This document shows positions 9,561-20,039 of a stretch of DNA of 46,349 nucleotides, one piece after another. The stretch is from Chara braunii (taxonomy: Eukaryota > Streptophyta > Charophyceae > Charales > Characeae), in the NCBI GenBank assembly GCA_003427395.1, contig BFEA01000081.1:3064078-3110426 (forward strand). Direction: 5' to 3'. Position numbers and translations under genes: made by a program. Numbering within the stretch: the stretch's first letter is position 1; each line of letters opens with the position of its first letter. The notes below the pieces were generated by a model. The model was given only the letters and a program-made list of their open reading frames with translations. It did not search any database and had not been told where the DNA came from.

Positions 9561-10470
9561 ACTTGCCATCTTCGCTCACAAGCGGTCCCCTGCCTAACCA
9601 GGCTACCAGCAATGGTGTGAGGCCTTGAGATCATCATCTGGGCACCAAACCTGCACAGCATCGTGCAAGTACTGCCTCTCCCGTCCATGTTGTCGGAGTG
9701 CTCCTTCGCGATGGCGGAAACAACGAAACGGACGATGTTGCCAATGATGTCGCGCTGGGGAAGCTGGTACAACAGCGAGTGCACGTGCGTTGGGCGAACT
9801 TTGTGTATGTTCCCCCCCCACTGGTGACAGGCAACAGCCCGACGGCACTTGTGATTGCACATCCCTCAGATTGGCCATCAGCAAGTGTTCCCTTGTTCCA
9901 CCTTGCGAAAATCGATACGGACATGAAGAAGAGGATGGCACGTACGATCCGTAGCCCGTTTGCTGAACATTCAGGGAGTTCCCAACGGTCCATTCATGGG
10001 ACAGATCGCCGAAGCATTCCGTCTCTCCCCATGCAGTGGACTGCACTTGCGCAGGCGGGTAAACATGGATGAACGGTCCAGTGCTGTTCCTGGATCACGA
10101 CCATGTGCGTTGGACCCCCCCCCTCGACCGCCTCCCGCTCTCCTTCCCAGATGACCATAGCGAGTCGGACAGTAGGTGATCTATACAACCACTATTGATC
10201 GCATATGAATCCGTCATTGTTGAACGCCACCTGCGCCCATTGTCAAGGCTGGCCAGGCTGGCCGCCTCCAAATCGGTCCGTTTGCGTGACGCCAATGTCC
10301 TCAACCACGAAGTGTTCGGCGTCCATGCCGCCTTCATACTCACCCATGAGCTCGGACGTGAATCGTCGTCCGTCCATGTCCGCCCTGAAAAGGTCCCTCA
10401 AGGCTCACCGTGTTCCCTCTCCCTCTCAGAACTGGGATCTAGTCAGTCGAATGACTGCCAATGATATGGC
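9548..10470. other. GC-moderate segment with overlapping unrecognised frames
   Basis: Two frames are open over more than 300 bp: 9548-9862 on the minus strand (containing NIVRFVVSAIAKEH and GAQMMISRPHTI) and 9698-10072 on the plus strand (containing VHVRWANFVYVPPPLV). They lie on opposite strands over the same DNA, so at most one is real. I recognise neither. Composition differs from the AT-rich and simple-repeat surroundings, so an exon or an old element remnant is possible. Confidence 0.2.
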
Positions 10471-10556
10471 GACACAGACGATGGCTATGGCCACCAAACA
10501 CACGAGCATGCAGACGAGGACGACGAAGCCAGTGGTGGTGTCAACGACCAGCGAGT

Positions 10557-10668
10557 GTCGACAAAGGTGTTCCCCGCATGAGATGATCACCACCGTCGGA
10601 GCATTATCTAGGGTCGACTAAGGTGTTCCCCGCATGAGGTGATCACCATTGTCGGAGCATTATATGGA
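10557..10668. repeat. Two tandem units of 56 bp
   Basis: Unit 1 starts at 10557 and unit 2 at 10613. Both begin GTCGAC and carry AAGGTGTTCCCCGCATGAG, with about six differences. The second unit fades near 10668. Confidence 0.85.
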
Positions 10669-10888
10669 GAGCACCTCCCGCAGTTGCACAACACACGCCG
10701 CCTCGACAGGAATGCCTCTCCCGAGGTCACGACAAGAACGCCATGTTGGTCGCCATAGATGGTATAAGAAGACCGGCCAATGCTTTGATAAGCACGATCT
10801 ACGGCAGACAATGGTGGATGTCGTTGACGTGTCTGGAGCAGTGTTGTCGCCGGGTTTCGCAATGGTGGGAACACGCTCGTTGGACAAC

Positions 10889-11083
10889 TTTTTTTTTCCT
10901 TTTTTTTTCTTTTTTTTTAAACAAACCGGGTCCAGTGCCCAAGGCTGATATTACCAAATTGAATAAGAAGATTGAGGCCGGGGTCCTCATAGTCTACGCG
11001 GAGAAACCGAACCGAACAAGCTGAGAACCGGGCTCAGCGTCCCTCATATGATGATGATTAGGTTGCTGCTGATGATGATGATA

Positions 11084-11173
<90 letters not shown>

Positions 11174-12620
11174 TTCTAATGATTGTATGAGAAATGTGGG
11201 ATAATGATACTAATGACGATGACGATTAGTATGTGAAGAATTTTAGAAGTCTATGCTATATCAGCAAATGTAACCTTCTAATCCTAGAACAACCCCTAGC
11301 CCTCCCTGAGCCAGGACATTACATCTCAGAGACAATATCATCCTAGCCAACATCAACCATTATTAGCTATCCTGTTCTCGCCACCTAGACGAAACCTGGA
11401 CCCATAGGCTGTCCTCGTAGCACTTCCCAGTTCATCACTGGATTGTCTTCCTCCCTCGACTAATCCCCAGATCTCTCTACAAGGCCTCACACTCTTGTCA
11501 TTTGCAGGTTACAGTGCAACGCCCCAGCTCCGGCCAGTGTCATTCTGGCATTGGCATACCAGGGGCACAAAACAAAGCAACTACGCCAATATTAACCCGG
11601 ATTCGACCATCTCTTAAATCATATATCCCGAATGAGGAAGAAGGCCAAGTGCCGCCACGAATTATCGAACACCAGAAAAACAGGATATAACATGATTGAT
11701 TAATTTCTTTTTTTTTCCTTGGTAATGAACTTCTAATGATTTTGTATGAGAAATGTGAGATAATGATACTAATGATGATGATGCTAATGATGATGGCAAT
11801 TAGTATGTGAAAAACTTTAGAAGTCTATGCTATATCAGCACATCTGGCATTCTAATCCAAGAACAACCCCTAGCCCCCCCTCAGCTAGGACATTACATCT
11901 CAGAGATAATGTCATCCTAGCCAACATCAACCATAGCTATCCTGTTCTCTCCACCTAGACTAAACCTTGACCCATAGATTGTCCTGGTAGCACCCCCCTG
12001 TTCACCACTGGATTGTCTTCCTCCCTCAACTAATCCCCAGATCTCTCTACAAGGCCTCACCCTCCTGTCATTTGTAGGTTATAGGGCAACGCCCCAACTC
12101 CGGGCAGTGTCGTTCTAACATTGGCATACCAGGGCCACATAACAAAGCAACTACGTAGATATCAACCCGGATTCGAAAAAACATATATCCCGAATGAGGA
12201 AGACGGCCAAGTGCCGCCCCGAATTACAGAACACTAGAAAAAATGGATATAACATGATTGATTAATTTTATTTTATTTTTCTTGGATATCATGATTGAGC
12301 ATGGAAAATCCCCCCCACCCTCCCCTTTCCCCCTGTCCCATCGCTGCCTCCGTCGAAAAAAGAATATCCTTACCACAGACGTTCCTTATTGGCCCCAACT
12401 AAGAACAGCCGCATCCCCTCCTAAATCCCCCAGAGGCATTCAGTTCCCACCCCAAAAATGCCTCTGCTTGCCCCTTACCCTAATCTACCCCTGCTGAGCT
12501 TTGAAATCTCCCCTCAGCCCCAGAATAGAGTAATCCCCACAAATCTGCTCATACCCCCTTCAAGGCATCACTACCCACCTTGTGCAACCCCTGCAGAGCA
12601 CAACTCACACCCTCTTCTGA
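10889..12620 (-). mobile_element. Composite poly(A) element, copy II (D-C-C-(ATC)n-A-polyA)
   Basis: This is the most complete copy, about 1.73 kb on the minus strand. From its 5' end: module D (about 12620-12290, pyrimidine-rich on the + strand, with CCCACCTTGTG and CCACAAATCTGC), module C (12245-11823), a spacer with an AT/GAT tract, a second module C (11690-11247), a (GAT)n array of about 125 bp (11048-11173), module A (11047-10925) and a poly(A) end (T tract 10889-10919). The two C modules are about 85% alike by eye. No conserved protein is visible in the sense direction. Order and orientation match copy III on the other strand. Confidence 0.7.
11048..11173. repeat. (GAT)n microsatellite inside composite element copy II
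   Basis: Nearly perfect GAT/ATG trinucleotides run for about 125 bp with few interruptions, placed between modules A and C. The same junction carries a GAT/CAT array in copies I and III. Confidence 0.95.
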
Positions 12621-12639
12621 CCAACCTACCCATTTAGAA

Positions 12640-13080
12640 AATAATTCAAAAGAGTGAAGGGGGAAATTTAAACAAAATTACTAGTTGAAATGATTGCACG
12701 GGAAGTATAGAGATCAAATTTTCTTTTTGAAATAACAATTACAAATAGAAATAAATTATGGGAAATGTTGTGGAGTTCCACGACTGAATCTGAATTGAAC
12801 CGCCTGAACATAGAAGAGTGATTAATTAATTAGTAATTGATTAATTATAAGTTTTCAGGTATTAAAAAATACCATTCAGATTGGTTTATCATGAAGAACC
12901 AATGTTTGAGTTACAGATGATTGAGAATCTATCGGGAAAATATCAAGATTTTATTTAGGATTTTAATTGAAAATGATCATTCCGATAATCTTCACAATAT
13001 TGGAGTTAGCATGTAAATTTTTACTAAATTAGTGATGAGAAGATTGTATGATGGCTAAATAGAAATGAGCCCTGTAACCA
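12640..13080. other. AT-rich unique sequence, no gene seen
   Basis: AT-rich DNA without a reading frame, tandem repeat or hairpin of note. It separates composite copy II from the minisatellite at 13225. Confidence 0.5.
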
Positions 13081-13109
13081 GAAATGCTTGAGACGCTCCT
13101 CCACCTTCC

Positions 13110-13370
13110 TCCCCCCCTCTAACCCTATTTCCTTACCTCCCAATGCCCCCACCTTCCCTTCCCTTGTCCCCCTCCTTTACCCCCTTCCTCTTTTATGGCC
13201 CATCCTTTCCCCCCCCCCCCGCCAAGCAGCTGACACTCAGCATCCTGCCACACAGCCAGCAGCCTGCCACGCAGGCAGCACCCAGCAACCCTCCACGCAG
13301 CCAGCACACATCATCAGGCCACGCAGCCAGTGCCCAGCATTTCGCCACGCAGCCAGCACCACTCACCACT
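13110..13370. repeat. CCACGCAGCCAGCA minisatellite with pyrimidine-rich lead
   Basis: From about 13225 to 13365 a unit of roughly 30 bp, centred on CCACGCAGCCAGCACCCAGCA, recurs about five times with variation. The preceding 100 bp are CT-rich. Open frames across it are repeat-driven. Confidence 0.7.
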
Positions 13371-13490
13371 AACCATCACACAGGTCTCCAGCAAACCAAA
13401 CCGCAAGCAGGTGAGGATCAAATAGAGCTGCCCGGTAAACCGTAGGCAGAGAGGGAGAAGAGGACAACAAACGAGGGGCTGTGACAAACT

Positions 13491-13519
13491 GTTTCGTCGG
13501 AGTTTCACCGACTCATCAG
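13491..13519 (-). ncRNA. Hammerhead-like core, stem I not evident
   Basis: On the minus strand CTGATGA (13519-13513) is followed by a perfect 5-bp stem II (GTCGG 13512-13508 with CCGAC 13500-13496, loop TGAAACT) and then GAAAC (13495-13491). GTC follows five bases later, giving a 2-bp stem III with a 5-nt loop, the short form seen in PLE hammerheads. The flanks (CAGCCTC on one side, ACAGCCCC on the other) do not pair, so stem I is missing. It is either a decayed ribozyme or a chance core. Confidence 0.4.
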
Positions 13520-13527
13520 GAGGCTGA

Positions 13528-13531
<4 letters not shown>

Positions 13532-13564
<33 letters not shown>

Positions 13565-13632
13565 AAATAAATGCTCCAATCTATTTGTGGGGAGCAGCAC
13601 GTGCTAGGAACCGGGTCCAACGTCCCTTATAA
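13532..13632 (-). repeat. (TA)15 array and diverged family B remnant
   Basis: (TA)n fills 13532-13562. Immediately after it comes a diverged family B body, recognised by GCTCCAATCTATTTGTGGGGAGC and then GCTAGGAACCGGGTCCAACGTCCC, ending near 13632. The (TA)n occupies the place of the poly(T) seen in other copies. Confidence 0.6.
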
Positions 13633-13729
13633 TTGGAATACATTGATGATTGATGCAAATTTGGGATGATTTAGGAACACTTCAGGATGATTGAGATAAT
13701 AAGTTAGAGATTGAAGCTGATTACTCAGA

Positions 13730-14154
13730 GTGCTTATCTACTCAGATCTCACATACTACCCTAACCCTAATCTCAGATGTCCATACCAACCAGCCAGTCT
13801 CTATCGAGCCAATACTGTATACCAACCAAGCCTCTACCCAGTCTCACACCCCAATCTAGCTAGGTTACAGGGCAGCGCCACCCACCCCAGCGGCGACCCT
13901 CGTCGGCCAGATTGTAGCCTTTGGTCAGGTATTGTAATTGCCTTTCACCCTCAGCAATCCCCAGATCTCTATCTAAGGCCTCAAGCTCCTACGAAGGTTA
14001 CAGGGCGATGCCCCAGCATGGACCAGCGTCATTCTGGATGCTACTTAGCCTGAGAAAGAACACAATAAAAACTCAATTAGGAAATCAGCTAGACTAGAAT
14101 GTAACCTAAGAATTCAGATATGATAATAGTGGGATCTTGAGCAAACAACCAATC

Positions 14155-14204
<50 letters not shown>

Positions 14205-14620
14205 TTGATGATGATGATTCTTGATGTTGATTGACCCTCCCCTGTCCACCCCTCCTCTTTTGCCCTCTTCAAGTTACCATCCCTCCTCTCCCTTGCTGCC
14301 TCCGCTAATCAGAACCACTCTGTTGTTGAACGGTTCCTCACAGCCCCAACAAGGAAAGCCTCCCTCTACCCTACTCCCCTGAAAAAAGGTTGTTCCCCCA
14401 AAAAAACTACCTCAAGCTACCTATGCCCTACTCTGCCACCGCTAGTAGATGATGTTCCGCCTTCCATCTCTCCCAGCCCTAGAGTTAGACAGTCTCCCTT
14501 GTCCTCCCTTATTCCCTATAGGCAAACACTTCCCACCTTGTGTTCCCCCTGCAGAAAGAGCTCTCCCCACTCAATCCATCCTGCCCTCCACGTCAGCAAT
14601 CTTTTGGGGAGGATTTTTAC
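13730..14620 (-). mobile_element. Composite element, copy IV (D-(ATC)n-C, diverged)
   Basis: Module C (13730-14050) is recognised by CCCAGATCTCTATCTAAGGCCTCAAGCTCCT and GGTTACAGGGCGATGCCCCAGC. It is followed by a GAT array (14156-14218) and module D (14225-14620), with GCCCCAACAAGG and CCCACCTTGTGTTCCCCCTGCAG. No module A or poly(A) end is seen. It is older than copies I-III, judging from the extent of change. Confidence 0.5.
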
Positions 14621-14639
14621 AACCACAAGTATAGAAAAG

Positions 14640-15260
14640 AACAGGGAAATAAGAATTGAAAGGTTGATGACGATGATGTTGATGCTGATGATGATAATGG
14701 TTGATGAAGTTGATGAGAATGGAAAAGTCAATGAGATGATGACAGCGAGAACTGCCCTAGGATGAAGAAACTAATGAATAGGTTAATGAGAAGAAGCAGC
14801 GCAGTGATGAGGAAGACCCACCGCACCTTGATGATGTCAACAATCAACGTGAAGATGGCGAGAAGCGTTGTGCGGAATCATTGAATTTACGACGCCCTAG
14901 AAGAGCGCGATGGTGACAGTAGAGCACTGCGTAATGAATATTTTTTGTTTTTTTTCGCCATTGTGCTATGAGCGCACGACAGCATGAAGAAGATGATGAT
15001 GATCAGTATCACAAGGAACACAAATGTTGATGAAGATAATAGCCGCCCAACTACAATACTGAGATGATGATAACCTGCAAGAGACAAAACAAACAATAAA
15101 GCAAGGAAACAACCTGATGAAGAGCTGCTCCCCTCATGATGACCTCCCTGATGAAGAGCAACTCCCCTAATGATGACCTTCTTGATGAAGACCAGATCCC
15201 CTAATGATGACCTTCCTGATGAAGAACACCTGCATCCCAGATGACGACCTCCCTGTTGAT
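14640..15260. repeat. GAT-rich cryptic repeat with a 33-36-bp minisatellite
   Basis: The sequence is rich in GATGATG and TGATGA words throughout. From about 15112 to 15250 a unit of 33-36 bp (CCTGATGAAGA..CTCCCCTAATGATGA) recurs four times. No protein is supported. Confidence 0.7.
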
Positions 15261-15626
15261 AATGATGGGCATCACTGTGGTGATGCTGACAAATGGCTCC
15301 CTAATGATTTCCCTCCACACACTCCAATCGTATGATAACCTTCGCACTTTGCGCTCCATTCTAGTTTGTCGTCCAACACACTTCAGTCTCCATGGGGTTA
15401 ACTCTACATTCCTCCACCGACTGTTGGATCGCACCAACTCGCTTGAGCAACTACAGCCTCCTGCTGGGGCATTGGCTATGTAGTACTTCATGCGAAAGTC
15501 ACCAGAAGAATGATCGAGCAGCAACTTTCGCCACCACTCTTCCTTCTTCCTGTGACTCAAACCAAATGCCAAGTCGGCTCGTGACGTGGCGTGGCCTAGC
15601 ACCTCTGGTTTCTGCGCTTGGGTCAA
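15201..15626 (-). CDS. Unrecognised 141-codon frame
   Basis: An open frame of 141 codons reads on the minus strand from 15626. Its N-terminal part has balanced composition (FGLSHRKKEEWWRKLLLDHS; later RRLSYDWSVWREIIREP), while its 3' end runs into the minisatellite at 15112-15250, which argues against a full real gene. I know no family for it. The DNA just upstream (about 15565-15640) resembles 22490-22560, so it may be part of a dispersed repeat. Confidence 0.2.
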   Translation of the reverse strand: MTQAQKPEVLGHATSRADLAFGLSHRKKEEWWRKLLLDHSSGDFRMKYYIANAPAGGCSCSSELVRSNSRWRNVELTPWRLKCVGRQTRMERKVRRLSYDWSVWREIIREPFVSITTVMPIIINREVVIWDAGVLHQEGHH

Positions 15627-15689
15627 GCGCCACCTCCTAGTACCCCCTCACCACATCACCAGCATGCTCGCCCACTCATGTTTACCCAC

Positions 15690-16110
15690 CGATAGCCAGA
15701 ACCTCGGCCCGAGAAAGCTGCCAGCGCCTCACGACATGTGAAAAATGCCTCGCCCCTCTCAAAAGGCCAGCGCCTCGCCACCTGTCGGCAACCAGCGCCT
15801 CGTCACTCGTGAGCAACCAGCGCCACGCCTCCCAACTGCGACCAGCGCCTCGCCGCCATCACGCAGCCAACTCCGCGCCCACCCGTTGGGCAGAAGTCTC
15901 ATGATCCCCCCTATGTCAAGCGATCCCTGATTGGTTCCCAGTGCCTCGCCCGATGAAAGCTACCAGCGCCTCGCCACGTGTGAAAAACCAGCTCCTTGTA
16001 AAGGCCAGCACCTCGCCACCTGTCGACAGCCAGCGCCTCACCACTCGTGAGCAACCAGCGCCACACCTCTCACCCGCGACCAGCGCCTCGCTGCCATCGC
16101 GCAGCTCGGT
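15690..16110. repeat. CCAGCGCCTCGCC minisatellite, duplicated block
   Basis: Units of about 25-35 bp beginning CCAGCGCCTCGCCAC(C/G)TGT recur. A larger block (about 15725-15890) is repeated at about 15960-16120 in the same internal order, so a 235-bp duplication sits on top of the shorter periodicity. The same word recurs near 17270-17355. Confidence 0.75.
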
Positions 16111-16139
16111 CGCCAATGTCAGCAAAAACAATGGTCTAC

Positions 16140-16640
16140 TCAGGTGAGGATATTAAATAAAACAAGGCGGCAAGGAAGGAAGAGATGATTAGAGAGGAGA
16201 AGGTGAAGCTTAGGGTACAAGAGGAGAGCGGAATAGAGATGGAAAAAGGAAAGGAAGAGAGAAGATCATGGAGGAGAAACTACCCCCCCCACTCTTCCTA
16301 TACCGCACCTCGATTATAACGAAGATGATGATGATAATGCTACTGATGAGAACGACCTGTGATGATGATACAATGCTACTACTATTCTGACGCCATCGAA
16401 GATGATGACAAAAAAGATGCTGATGAAGACAATCTCAAATGCAGACACTGGTGTGATGACGAGCAGATGATGGGATTCCACAAGTCGAAGCAGACAAGAC
16501 AGCACCCCATCTGACGACTCTGCACTCAGTGACTTGTGTCAATCCTCTTCCCACTCCCCGTGATATCACTAAGCTCTTCTCCACTTGCGGCAACCGACCT
16601 CCCTCCACTAGAACCCGCAAGCAAAAGAGCTAGAGTGAAC
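16140..16640. other. No gene seen; purine-rich and GAT-rich tracts
   Basis: 16150-16280 is GA-rich (AGGAAGG, GAGAGGAG). 16314-16440 is GATGATG-rich. No family motif was found on either strand. Confidence 0.5.
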
Positions 16641-16644
16641 CTCA

Positions 16645-16687
16645 AGAAGTCTGACTTTTTTTTTTTTTTTTTTTTAGTCAAACTTCT
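16645..16687. repeat. Poly(T) tract enclosed by 12-bp inverted repeats
   Basis: AGAAGTCTGACT (16645-16656) and AGTCAAACTTCT (16676-16687) are reverse complements except for one base, with a T run between them. Confidence 0.7.
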
Positions 16688-16859
16688 CTGAGTTCTCTCC
16701 ACATGGCATTCTAGCCTCAGGCTGTAGCATCGCCGGTGTAAAGCGCGAAGCAGCGAGATGGCACCATGTGCTTTCAAAAGACGGAAGAGCACCAAGCTGC
16801 GCTGTTATTCCCTCCCCTCTCGCCATTTAGACCCCTGCAAGTCTTCTCGTGAGATCAAT

Positions 16860-17730
16860 CAACGCTCTACCCAGCAAACGAAGCCCTCGCCGGATTTGTC
16901 GCTGCCTGGTCCGCGCTGACGTGGCGGCATGGCCAGAAAATGTGTGTCCGCTTACCAGCCAGCATCGCACCTGCGCACCCCCAGCAGCGACCACACAACC
17001 ACCAGCAGCAGCCGCAAGCTCCTCCTGAAGCCCGCAACCACTCCGCTAGTCGTTGACGCTTACCCCACCTGTGATACGCCTGCACTCTGCCAACCGCAAC
17101 GACCCACTCCCACTGACCTTGCCCACGCTCCCTCCCACAGCGCCCGCATGCTCCTACGGAAACATGCGCCCACACTGCCAGCAGAACGCTCTTGCAAGCA
17201 GCTCTCGTCCTCCACAACAGCTCCTCCGCCCGCGCAGCTCCCCACCGCCAGCCAGCCCCCCGCTGCCTACCAGCGCCTCGCCTCACCGCCAGCGCCTCGC
17301 AACCAGCCGACTCCTCTCTGCCAGCTAGCGCATTGCTGCCCGCCAGCGCCTCGCCATACTGAGCCATCGCGGCCTCTAGTTCTGGCATCGTCCCGACCAG
17401 CCCATGAACAAGCTCAAAGTCGCGAGCTTGCACGGAGGTGGCGGTTGAACGGTCAATCGACGATGGAAGAAGAGAGAGCTTCTGCCACCGCCTCTCCTCC
17501 CATCAACCGGCCCGCATGTGCATGACCCTTGTGTCCACAGCTTCCCGTTCACTGCACTGGCAGCCTGCTCCCCGGCCACGTGGCCATGGAGCCCACGAAG
17601 GAGCCTTGAACGGAGCAGGGTGGCGATGGCATGCATAGCACTCGACGAGGGAGGTGGTGTACGAAGACGGGCTGGCAGGACATGCACACAAATCTGATTG
17701 CAACTTTGCTCGCACGTGCAGTGGGCTTGC
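16860..17730. other. GC-rich segment with long frames on both strands, no gene supported
   Basis: Frames of nearly 200 codons exist on both strands over the same DNA (16867-17433 minus, 16929-17525 plus), as expected from GC-rich, stop-poor sequence. The products are Ala/Pro/Ser- or Ala/Gly/Arg-rich without a domain. The minisatellite word CCAGCGCCTCGCC appears near 17270-17355. Confidence 0.45.
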
Positions 17731-18250
17731 ACCGTGGATGATGCCACCACGCAGGCTCACATAACGCGCGTGAAGAAGGTTCCGGTTTTTCGAATTTGAA
17801 TTCGAAAATGTGGCGGGCCCGGCCATCCCCGTTTTCGGTGTCTGTGGCGGGCACCCGTTACTGGGCGACAACAGCATGTCCGTAGCCCTGTTCAGTGGAC
17901 CAGGGAACGACTTTGGGCGGACAATGGATGGGCCGGTGGGTTGGCGAGGAGTTTCGAACCACGGACATGCCCCCCCCCCCACTCTCTGGAAAGGGCACAA
18001 AAATACGGCGGAAACTCCTCCACAGCCACTTTTCCGACCGGAAACCAATGTAAAAACGGAAAATGTGGCTTTTCCAGATACTGTTTTCTGTGGGGTCCCG
18101 GAAAACATCCCCGCCGTCCTGAGATCGGCTTTCTGGAGGGCCTGCTTTGAACCGATGGAGTCCGAGATAAGCTTTTCCATGCCGTTTTTTCCACGGTTTT
18201 TCCCTGTGGGGTCCAGGCCTTACATAGTATTGATTACCCTGACAACATAG
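17730..18250. other. Unrecognised segment beginning with a 10-bp-arm palindrome
   Basis: TTTTCGAATT (17787-17796) and AATTCGAAAA (17799-17808) form a perfect inverted repeat around TG. Downstream, GGAAAA and CTGTGGGGTCC recur. Frames are open on both strands (17810-18250 plus; 17503-18180 minus), and I recognise neither. The ending at about 18225 may be an element edge. Confidence 0.3.
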
Positions 18251-18325
18251 TCAGAGGACTCAGAAAAAGTAAATAAGAGAGAAGCCACATATTAACATTG
18301 ATTGCACTGACAGCATAGTCAGGGG
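18225..18325 (+). repeat. Tandem pair of ATTGATTRC-hairpin units
   Basis: ATTGATTACCCTGACAACATAGTCAG (from 18231) is repeated as a diverged copy from 18298. Each contains a 5-bp hairpin CTGAC..GTCAG followed by RGGACTC or GGGATTAAC. The frame word also occurs at 21204, 23582 and 36799 with other sequences inside. Confidence 0.55.
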
Positions 18326-18329
18326 ATTA

Positions 18330-18865
18330 ACTCCAGGTTATACGCTCCATGCCCAAGAAACAGAACATAGCACCTAATCAGCACAATCAGGCTGCCGAAT
18401 CTACTTACGGTTCATACTGGCCCCACATTCTGTCATATAACACCAGTATCCCCTCTCCCACCCCAAACCGTGAAGCCTCCCTTTCGGCTGGAAGGAAAAT
18501 TCAATCCGATCTGCAAAGTCTGTAGCAGGCCTCGCGGGGAAGGAGGGATCAATCTCAGCCCAGTCAGGAAAGCAAAGGCTGACCTTCTGGTCTGAGGAAA
18601 CATCTCACACAATCATCTCAATTGCACTAATAGTATGTTCTTGGTTGCTCAACTTTTGGTTCTTGAGGGGGGCTCACATTATGAGACTTGAAGAGCTTTG
18701 TTGTGTGGAAGATAATTTAACTTAAAGAGGGGAGAGGTGTGTGCCCATTAATGCAATTGTTTACCTAGTTTTTAGAGCAAAAAGCGTGTCCATCATCTAT
18801 ACACTTTTCATACTAGTCTTTTCTTTTGAAAAACCTCTTCACTAGCCTCAATGTGTGGGAGAGCG
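18330..18865. other. No gene seen
   Basis: Sequence without a supported reading frame, tandem repeat or known element. It ends at the adapter remnant next to the gap. Confidence 0.4.
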
Positions 18866-18897
18866 CTTATACACATCTAGATGTGTATAAGAGACAG
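18866..18897. other. Library adapter remnant at gap edge (Nextera mate-pair junction)
   Basis: The 32 bases are the inner part of two head-to-head 19-bp Tn5 mosaic ends, as made in mate-pair libraries. The first six bases of the 38-base junction are altered. They end three bases before the N run. This is assembly residue. Confidence 0.95.
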
Positions 18898-18900
18898 GTG

Positions 18901-19540
18901 NNNNNNNNNNNNNNNNNNNNNNNNNNNNNNNNNNNNNNNNNNNNNNNNNNNNNNNNNNNNNNNNNNNNNNNNNNNNNNNNNNNNNNNNNNNNNNNNNNNN
19001 NNNNNNNNNNNNNNNNNNNNNNNNNNNNNNNNNNNNNNNNNNNNNNNNNNNNNNNNNNNNNNNNNNNNNNNNNNNNNNNNNNNNNNNNNNNNNNNNNNNN
19101 NNNNNNNNNNNNNNNNNNNNNNNNNNNNNNNNNNNNNNNNNNNNNNNNNNNNNNNNNNNNNNNNNNNNNNNNNNNNNNNNNNNNNNNNNNNNNNNNNNNN
19201 NNNNNNNNNNNNNNNNNNNNNNNNNNNNNNNNNNNNNNNNNNNNNNNNNNNNNNNNNNNNNNNNNNNNNNNNNNNNNNNNNNNNNNNNNNNNNNNNNNNN
19301 NNNNNNNNNNNNNNNNNNNNNNNNNNNNNNNNNNNNNNNNNNNNNNNNNNNNNNNNNNNNNNNNNNNNNNNNNNNNNNNNNNNNNNNNNNNNNNNNNNNN
19401 NNNNNNNNNNNNNNNNNNNNNNNNNNNNNNNNNNNNNNNNNNNNNNNNNNNNNNNNNNNNNNNNNNNNNNNNNNNNNNNNNNNNNNNNNNNNNNNNNNNN
19501 NNNNNNNNNNNNNNNNNNNNNNNNNNNNNNNNNNNNNNNN
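18901..19540. other. Assembly gap, 640 N
   Basis: 640 consecutive N. The true length and content are unknown. Frames that span it are meaningless. Confidence 1.
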
Positions 19541-19870
19541 GCGCAAAGAAACTTCCCCCTGCCCGCAAACCCTGTTCCATGCTGCCACCGCCGAGGAAAA
19601 ACACCTCGGCCCCAACCTGGAACAGACCCCCTCCTTCCCCCCATCCGCAAAGGTATCCAATTCCCTCCTAGAGGATACCTTCGCCCTCCCCTTATCCCTA
19701 TCTGCCCCCACCGGGGTGGCGGCAACCAACTCTCCCACCCCGGCCCCAGACAAGGATAAACCACAAATCTGCCCTACCCTTGACAGGGCAGCCACCTCCC
19801 ACCTTGCAGCCCCCCTGTAAAGTAAGGCTCCCCAATATCAAACCCCACCCTTCCCCCCAAAATCCAAGCC
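19541..19870 (-). mobile_element. Module D fragment of the composite element
   Basis: It is pyrimidine-rich and shares landmarks with other D modules: GGCCCCAAC, CCACAAATCTGCCC and CTCCCACCTTGCAGCCCCCCTG. The adjoining module C, if present, is hidden by the gap or lost. Confidence 0.5.
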
Positions 19871-20039
19871 GTGACCACAGAAGCCCTATCCCGACTGAAG
19901 CACACCCAACAGATGAAACGGCCAAATAACCTAGAGAAAAATCTCATGAGGGCAGTGTATAGTTGAGTAAGATTTTGTGATGGAGATCCCAGACTGGAAA
20001 CACTCAAGAGAGTGATATGAAAAAAGGAAATTCAAGATG

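Noticed and set aside
8871-9569. 232-codon minus-strand frame
   Set aside because: It spans two copies of a 35-bp direct repeat and A/T-rich tracts, and has no motif or balanced domain structure.
16867-17525. Overlapping 188- and 198-codon frames on opposite strands
   Set aside because: GC-rich low-stop sequence gives long frames on both strands. Neither has a domain, and the minisatellite word of 15690-16110 recurs within.
17946-17968. GGTTCGAAACTCC (minus strand) as a tRNA B box
   Set aside because: No T-arm stem, acceptor stem or A box can be formed around it.
18826-19795. Frames of 245-315 codons across the gap
   Set aside because: They consist of N. The readable ends include the translated library adapter.
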